A stretch of DNA of 64,000 nt. It comes from Planctomycetota bacterium (GTDB lineage: Bacteria > Planctomycetota > JACQVV01 > JASMLP01). The notes beneath the pieces are model-generated. The model saw nothing but the letters and a program-made list of their open reading frames with translations. It was not told where the DNA came from and searched no databases. Where the stretch lies: the NCBI GenBank assembly GCA_030748635.1, contig JASMLP010000028.1:24633-88632 (forward strand). The letters are read 5' to 3'. This document shows, piece by piece, positions 59,192 through 64,000 of the stretch; the stretch's first letter is position 1, and each line of letters starts with the position of its first letter. Both the position numbers and the translations under genes were made by a program.

Positions 59192-60651
59192 CTCGGAGCG
59201 ACCTCCGAGCGGAGGGGTTCGTGTCCGGAGCGAAAGCGTTCTTCGAAATCGACCAGTTCGGCGATCTGCTCGAGGAACCAGGGATCGATGTAGGTGATCT
59301 TGGCGATTTCAGTGACCGTCATTCCGAGTCGTAAAGCGTCCGCGACCGCGAACAAACGATCTTCAACCGGTTGCATCAGGTGTCCTCGAAGCTCTTCGAG
59401 GGATGTCCACCCCTTGCTATCGGCTCCGAGGCCGGCGCGTCCGATTTCCAGGCTGCGCATGCCTTTTTGAATCGATTCTTTGAATGTCCGTCCAATCGAC
59501 ATCACTTCGCCGACCGATTTCATCTGGATGCCCAGGAGATTGCTACATCCCTCGAACTTTGCGAAATCCCAGCGAGGAATCTTGCATACCACATAGTCGA
59601 TGGTGGGCTCGAAACTGGCGAGAGTCTTTCGGGTGATGTCGTTGGGGATCTCGTCGAGCGTGTAGCCGAGGGCCAGCTTGGCCGCGACTTTGGCGATCGG
59701 GAAACCGGTTGCTTTGGAAGCCAGAGCGGAGGATCGGCTGACTCGAGGATTCATCTCGATCACCACCATGCGGCCGCTTTGGGGGTGAATCGCGAACTGG
59801 ACATTGGAACCTCCGGTCTCGACGCCGATGGCTCGAAGGCAGATCAGCCCCCAGTCTCTCATCTTCTGGTAGTCCCGATCGGAAAGAGTCTGGGAGGGAG
59901 CTACGGTGATGGAGTCGCCGGTGTGGACCCCCATGGGGTCGATGTTCTCGATCGAACAGATCACGATGCAGTTGTCTTTATGGTCGCGAACGACTTCGAG
60001 TTCAAACTCTTTCCAACCCAGCAGGTACTCCTCGACCAGCACTTCTGAAATGGGGCTGGCGGTGAGGGCTTTTTCGACCAGGGAGTCGAATTCTTCGACA
60101 TTGTAGGCGGTGCCTCCACCGGTGCCTCCCAGGGTAAAGGCCGGTCGCAGGCTGATCGGAAAATCCAGTTCCGGAAGAAGCGCTCGCGCTTGTTCGACGG
60201 TTTTGACTGTGTTGCCCCGGGGAACATCGAGGCCCGCTTCGAGCATCGTATTGTGAAAGAGTTGGCGGTCTTCAGCTTTACGAATCGCTTCAGGTTTGGC
60301 GCCGATCACCTCGACTCCGTGTTGTTCGAAAACTCCAGCGTCTGCGACTTCGAGCGTCACGTTGAGGGCGGTTTGGCCCCCCACGGTGGGAAGTACGGCG
60401 TCCGGTTTTTCTCGGATCACGATCTGCTCGATCACCGAGGCGGTAATCGGTTCGATATAGGTACGGTCGGCAAAAGAGGGGTCGGTCATGATCGTGGCTG
60501 GATTGCTGTTGACCAACACGACTTCACACCCCTCTTCGCGCAGCGCTTTGAGAGCTTGGGTGCCCGAATAATCGAACTCGCAAGCTTGACCGATGACGAT
60601 GGGGCCCGCGCCGACGAGAAGGATTTTTTTTAATTCCGGACGGCGCGGCAT
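59188..60651 (-). CDS. carB: Carbamoyl-phosphate synthase large chain, N-terminal half
   Basis: [41 protein letters not shown]...; ends [22 protein letters not shown]...; ATGA overlap with C-terminal half. Confidence 0.95.
   Translation of the reverse strand: MPRRPELKKILLVGAGPIVIGQACEFDYSGTQALKALREEGCEVVLVNSNPATIMTDPSFADRTYIEPITASVIEQIVIREKPDAVLPTVGGQTALNVTLEVADAGVFEQHGVEVIGAKPEAIRKAEDRQLFHNTMLEAGLDVPRGNTVKTVEQARALLPELDFPISLRPAFTLGGTGGGTAYNVEEFDSLVEKALTASPISEVLVEEYLLGWKEFELEVVRDHKDNCIVICSIENIDPMGVHTGDSITVAPSQTLSDRDYQKMRDWGLICLRAIGVETGGSNVQFAIHPQSGRMVVIEMNPRVSRSSALASKATGFPIAKVAAKLALGYTLDEIPNDITRKTLASFEPTIDYVVCKIPRWDFAKFEGCSNLLGIQMKSVGEVMSIGRTFKESIQKGMRSLEIGRAGLGADSKGWTSLEELRGHLMQPVEDRLFAVADALRLGMTVTEIAKITYIDPWFLEQIAELVDFEERFRSGHEPLRSEVAPR
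59192..59209 (-). promoter_or_regulatory. Hairpin sequestering the carB C-half Shine-Dalgarno
   Basis: Minus strand CTCGGAG-GTCG-CTCCGAG immediately followed by ATGA; GGAGG (59206-59202) lies in the stem/loop, 10 nt before ATG. Confidence 0.55.
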
Positions 60652-60653
60652 CT

Positions 60654-61793
60654 TCAGTCCCCCCTCGCGTGGTTGCGAACGGTGTTCGCAAAACGTTCGA
60701 AGAGATATTCCGAGTCGTGGGGTCCGGGGCAAGCTTCCGGGTGATACTGGACAGAAAAACAAGGTTGGTCTATCACTTCGATCCCTTCGACGGTGCCGTC
60801 GTTCAGGTTGAGGTGGGTGATGCGGATCCGGTCGGAATCCAGACTCTCTTCTTCCACGGCAAAACCGTGGTTTTGGCTCGTGATTTCGACCTGACCGCTT
60901 TGGAGATCCTTGACGGGATGATTCGCTCCGTGATGTCCAAAGGGGAGTTTGAAGGTGCGTCCTCCCAGCGCCAAGCCGAGGATCTGATGGCCGAGGCAAA
61001 TGCCGAAGGTAGGAATTGAATGTTCCAGAAGTCTTTGGACGGTGGAGATCGCATAGGTCACCGCAGCCGGATCGCCAGGACCGTTGCTGAGCAGAACACC
61101 GTGAGGGGCGTGAGACTGAATCTCCTCGAAAGGGGTGGTCGAGGGGACGACCTGGATTCGGAAACCGTATCCGGCGAGACCGCGAAGGATGTTGGTTTTG
61201 ACGCCGAAATCGAGGACCAGAATCGTGGGGCCTTCAACATCCGAAAACAGATAGGGCTCTGAGCAGGTAACCTGGCTTGCCAGATCTTTACCGGACATCT
61301 TTCCCGCTTCCAGGGCTTCCTGCGTGAGTTGGTCGAGGGGTTCGGTCGGATCGGAGGTGAGAACTCCACCGAGAGAGCCGTGCTGTCGGATCTTGCGGGT
61401 GAGGGCCCGGGTGTCGATTTCGGAAATTCCCGGTACGTCGTGAGCGGCAAGATATTCCGAAAGCGAAAGGCTCGCCTGACGATGACTGTGGATTCGAGAA
61501 TGTTCGCGGACGATGAATCCTTCGACCTGAATGCCGTTACTTTCGACGTCTTCTTCGTTGATCCCGTAGTTGCCCACATGGGGATAGGTGATCGTGACGA
61601 GTTGGCCGGTATAAGAGGGGTCGGTCAGAATTTCCTGGTAGCCGGTCATCCCGGTATGGAAGCACACTTCTCCGGACGCTTTTTTGGAGGATCCAAATCC
61701 GAGTCCCTCGAAGACGGTGCCGTCTTCGAGCACGAGCCGAACCCGATTTCTGGGGGTTTGTGGTGGTCTCGAGGAGGGGGGCGAAAAAGGCAT
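60654..61793 (-). CDS. carA: Carbamoyl-phosphate synthase small chain
   Basis: [58 protein letters not shown]; GATase triad region [16 protein letters not shown] and [16 protein letters not shown]. Confidence 0.97.
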   Translation of the reverse strand: MPFSPPSSRPPQTPRNRVRLVLEDGTVFEGLGFGSSKKASGEVCFHTGMTGYQEILTDPSYTGQLVTITYPHVGNYGINEEDVESNGIQVEGFIVREHSRIHSHRQASLSLSEYLAAHDVPGISEIDTRALTRKIRQHGSLGGVLTSDPTEPLDQLTQEALEAGKMSGKDLASQVTCSEPYLFSDVEGPTILVLDFGVKTNILRGLAGYGFRIQVVPSTTPFEEIQSHAPHGVLLSNGPGDPAAVTYAISTVQRLLEHSIPTFGICLGHQILGLALGGRTFKLPFGHHGANHPVKDLQSGQVEITSQNHGFAVEEESLDSDRIRITHLNLNDGTVEGIEVIDQPCFSVQYHPEACPGPHDSEYLFERFANTVRNHARGD

Positions 61794-61847
61794 ATCGTGG
61801 CGAACGATAGCACCCGAGTCCGGCCTTTTCAATCGATCCGATAATTC

Positions 61848-63017
61848 CTACGGGGTCGGAAGGAATTCGTCGTTGCCCAGGAGTTCACGAAGGACCCCGG
61901 TCGCATACGATCCGGGCGGCAGGCTGAAGGCGGTCTGGAGGATTCCTGTGGGCTCCTCATAGCGGACTTCGAGATTTTGAATCGGAACTCGGTAAGGGCG
62001 GCGCGCTCCACGAAGTCGCGTACTTCTCCAGGTGGCGGTCGTCACTTCCGGCCCTAGGGTGGCCCGAAGAACGTTCGCTTCGAGTTCACCCGCAGATTCC
62101 TGCGCTGGGGTCATTTTTGAACCGAAAATGGGGCCGGAGGGGCTGATCTCGAATCGCTGGGCCCTCGGGGACTCTACGAGAGGATTTTCGACGATGAAGA
62201 CGGCCCCCTTCTGGTGGATCCAGGCCAGGTCACCCTTTTCGACCTGATCGAATGTCGGAAGGCGCTGAGCCAAGCAGCGGTTGAAAAGTGCGGACTGAAG
62301 GGATTCGAGATACAGGCGCTGCTCATCTCGACTGAGGAGGGAGACCGCTTTCTCGAAACTGCCTCCTCGGTCCAGGCAGTGACGCATACGACGGACGGAT
62401 CGTGTGGAAGCGGATCCAGAAAGTAAGAGTTCGGCCGCCGGTTCGGGGTGGTTCAGGAGGAGGTGGGCTCCGATGGTCGCGTTGGTGCCGGAGCGCCCAA
62501 AGCGTTGGGGTCCAAAATAGTTGGGGAGCCCGCGTTCGGACAGGATGGTGGCCGATCGTCGCGCGTGAGCGGCGAGTGTCGGGTCCACCTGGCGGACTCG
62601 AAGTCGAAAGCGATTGCATTTCAGGTGGCCGCGTCGGATGCGACGTTGATGACGAGTGACTTCCAAAATTTCGAGTCCATCGATGGCGATCTTGCCGGCG
62701 CGTTCCGGGTCGGCACCTCGGAGAGTCATCGCCTGCGTGGTGACGGCTTGCCGGTCCTTGCGACCGGCATAGCCGATGTCTCGGATCGAAATTCCAAATT
62801 CTCGGGATAGGCGGCGGGCGAGGTACGGAGTGGTCATGTCCCGTTTCCGGATCACGATCCAGAGGTGTTCTCCTTCTCCGGTCGGCGCATAGAGTGGGAT
62901 CTCTTCGACAACGAAATCTTCGGGCGACTGCTTGGCGACTCCGGTTGCCCCCGAATGATCACCCGTCAGTCGTGGACCGCCGGGAGAGGAGAGTGTGTGC
63001 AGTGATGGTAAGGTCAT
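61848..63017 (-). CDS. truD: tRNA pseudouridine synthase D
   Basis: PEDFVVEEIPLY, IGYAGRKDRQAVTTQAMTL, LPNYFGPQRFGRSGTNATIG. Confidence 0.93.
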   Translation of the reverse strand: MTLPSLHTLSSPGGPRLTGDHSGATGVAKQSPEDFVVEEIPLYAPTGEGEHLWIVIRKRDMTTPYLARRLSREFGISIRDIGYAGRKDRQAVTTQAMTLRGADPERAGKIAIDGLEILEVTRHQRRIRRGHLKCNRFRLRVRQVDPTLAAHARRSATILSERGLPNYFGPQRFGRSGTNATIGAHLLLNHPEPAAELLLSGSASTRSVRRMRHCLDRGGSFEKAVSLLSRDEQRLYLESLQSALFNRCLAQRLPTFDQVEKGDLAWIHQKGAVFIVENPLVESPRAQRFEISPSGPIFGSKMTPAQESAGELEANVLRATLGPEVTTATWRSTRLRGARRPYRVPIQNLEVRYEEPTGILQTAFSLPPGSYATGVLRELLGNDEFLPTP

Positions 63018-63494
63018 GAGAGTGGGCTGAAATCGTAAATGGTCTTTACGGAGAATGGTGGCTTTCTTTACTTTTTTCGTCTAAACGGTTGATCCCAGAC
63101 GATTATCCAACCATTTTTCTTTTGGGGCGCGAAGGAAGCCGGTCCGTTTTATGGGGGGCGAACGATGAGAGCAATACTTGTCGGGAGGATTCGAAGTGAA
63201 GGTTGTTAAGCCATGTAAGTGATTGTTTTCATGAACGATGGATACAATCGGCGGATTTTTCCGTTGCTCGCAGAAACGCTGTCATTTTCACGGAGATTTT
63301 TCCTAAAGCACGGATCGTTTTCTTCATCGTCCCTGATTTCAAAATTTTGTCCATTTTTATGAGGCTTCTGGGGTGTGGGGGCATGAGGGTTGCAGTTAGA
63401 AGGCTGTTCGGATAGTTCTGTACAGTAAAGGGTGTGAGGGCCTGGGGTCGGGCGAAGGGTGCTCGGCCGGGGTTTCTCCAGGAAAGGATGACGG

Positions 63495-64000
63495 ATGAGA
63501 GCGATCTCGATGTTGGGAATGGTTTTGATACTCATGGGTTCGATGCTGGGCAGTCCGGTTGCGGCCGAGGAATCCGAGGTGGAAGCGGTGGAGATCCGCC
63601 AGGCCCGATTTACGGCCCTGACTCTCGAGTCGTTCGGGAATACCTCGCTTGCCAAGAAACTCCGGGTACTCCTGGATAAAAAGGACGTCGGGAGCATCCG
63701 ACAGTGGCTGAAGAAACATCAAGACGCGGTCCGAGCAGCCAATCTGGCTTTTTTTGACGCTTCCTCCGCTTCCGATCGTGTAAAGATCAAGAAACAGGAA
63801 GATGCGATCCGGGACGAACTGGTGAAGCGGGTGGAAAAAATCGAAAGAATAGAGAAGAAGCGTCAAGCGGACGGTAGAAAACGTGAGCGAGATGACAAGG
63901 GGCGCTGGCGAGATGACAAGGGCTGGGGAGCGCAAGAGCGAGAAGAAGATGATCGTCGTAGGGGGCGTGGTTGGAGGGAAAATTCCGACGATGAAGACGA
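63495..64000 (+). CDS. Exported highly charged protein, truncated at window end (absent from ORF track)
   Basis: ATG 63495 opens MRAISMLGMVLILMGSMLGSPVAAEESEVEAVEIRQARF... without stop to base 64000; signal peptide-like N-terminus; K/R/D/E-rich tail with RDDKGRWRDDKGW. Confidence 0.7.
   Translation, partial: MRAISMLGMVLILMGSMLGSPVAAEESEVEAVEIRQARFTALTLESFGNTSLAKKLRVLLDKKDVGSIRQWLKKHQDAVRAANLAFFDASSASDRVKIKKQEDAIRDELVKRVEKIERIEKKRQADGRKRERDDKGRWRDDKGWGAQEREEDDRRRGRGWRENSDDED

Noticed and set aside
63203-63415. 70-aa + strand ORF upstream of the final gene
   Set aside because: AT-rich intergenic sequence, no convincing RBS or homology signature.

Overview
This 64 kb bacterial chromosomal window is dense, moderately high in GC and mostly housekeeping. 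Gene content (squalene-cyclase-like toroid proteins, HEAT/TPR envelope proteins, FHA/CHAT proteins, GldA/F/G-DUF4340 cluster) hints at a Planctomycetota/PVC-like genome, but that is inference only. Recognisable genes: 3' end of nadE, asnS, GDPD, HMT-MTHFR fusion, glpD, FHA/GAF/PP2C/HATPase regulator, argS, CoA-transferase, RND pump, plsB, sat-cysC, etfAB, CHAT-like protein, mlaEFD, a HEAT/toroid/lipoprotein/TPR cassette, gldA/F/G-DUF4340, dnaK, an NtrC-type two-component pair, an FHA-trypsin membrane protein, HEAT protein, O-methyltransferase, PpiD/SurA-like foldases, scpB, obg, rpmA, rplU, rng, carB (split in two), carA and truD. I saw no CRISPR array, rRNA, transposon or tRNA. The least explained structures are: (i) the rng-carB2 intergenic region, with a ~21-bp phased TTTCCAC array followed by a promoter-like element and a ~96-nt RNA candidate with three UCUCCC motifs and an intrinsic terminator; (ii) the carB split with an ATGA overlap and a hairpin sequestering the SD of the second half; (iii) a CHAT-fold protein with both catalytic positions substituted; (iv) an obg whose conserved N-terminus has no AUG/GUG/UUG start, only a CTG overlapping the rpmA stop; (v) a sigma-54-type promoter match upstream of dnaK next to a sigma-54 activator; (vi) a kinase C-lobe remnant in frame after the dnaK stop and terminator. 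All calls come from reading the sequence and supplied ORFs; no database searches were run.
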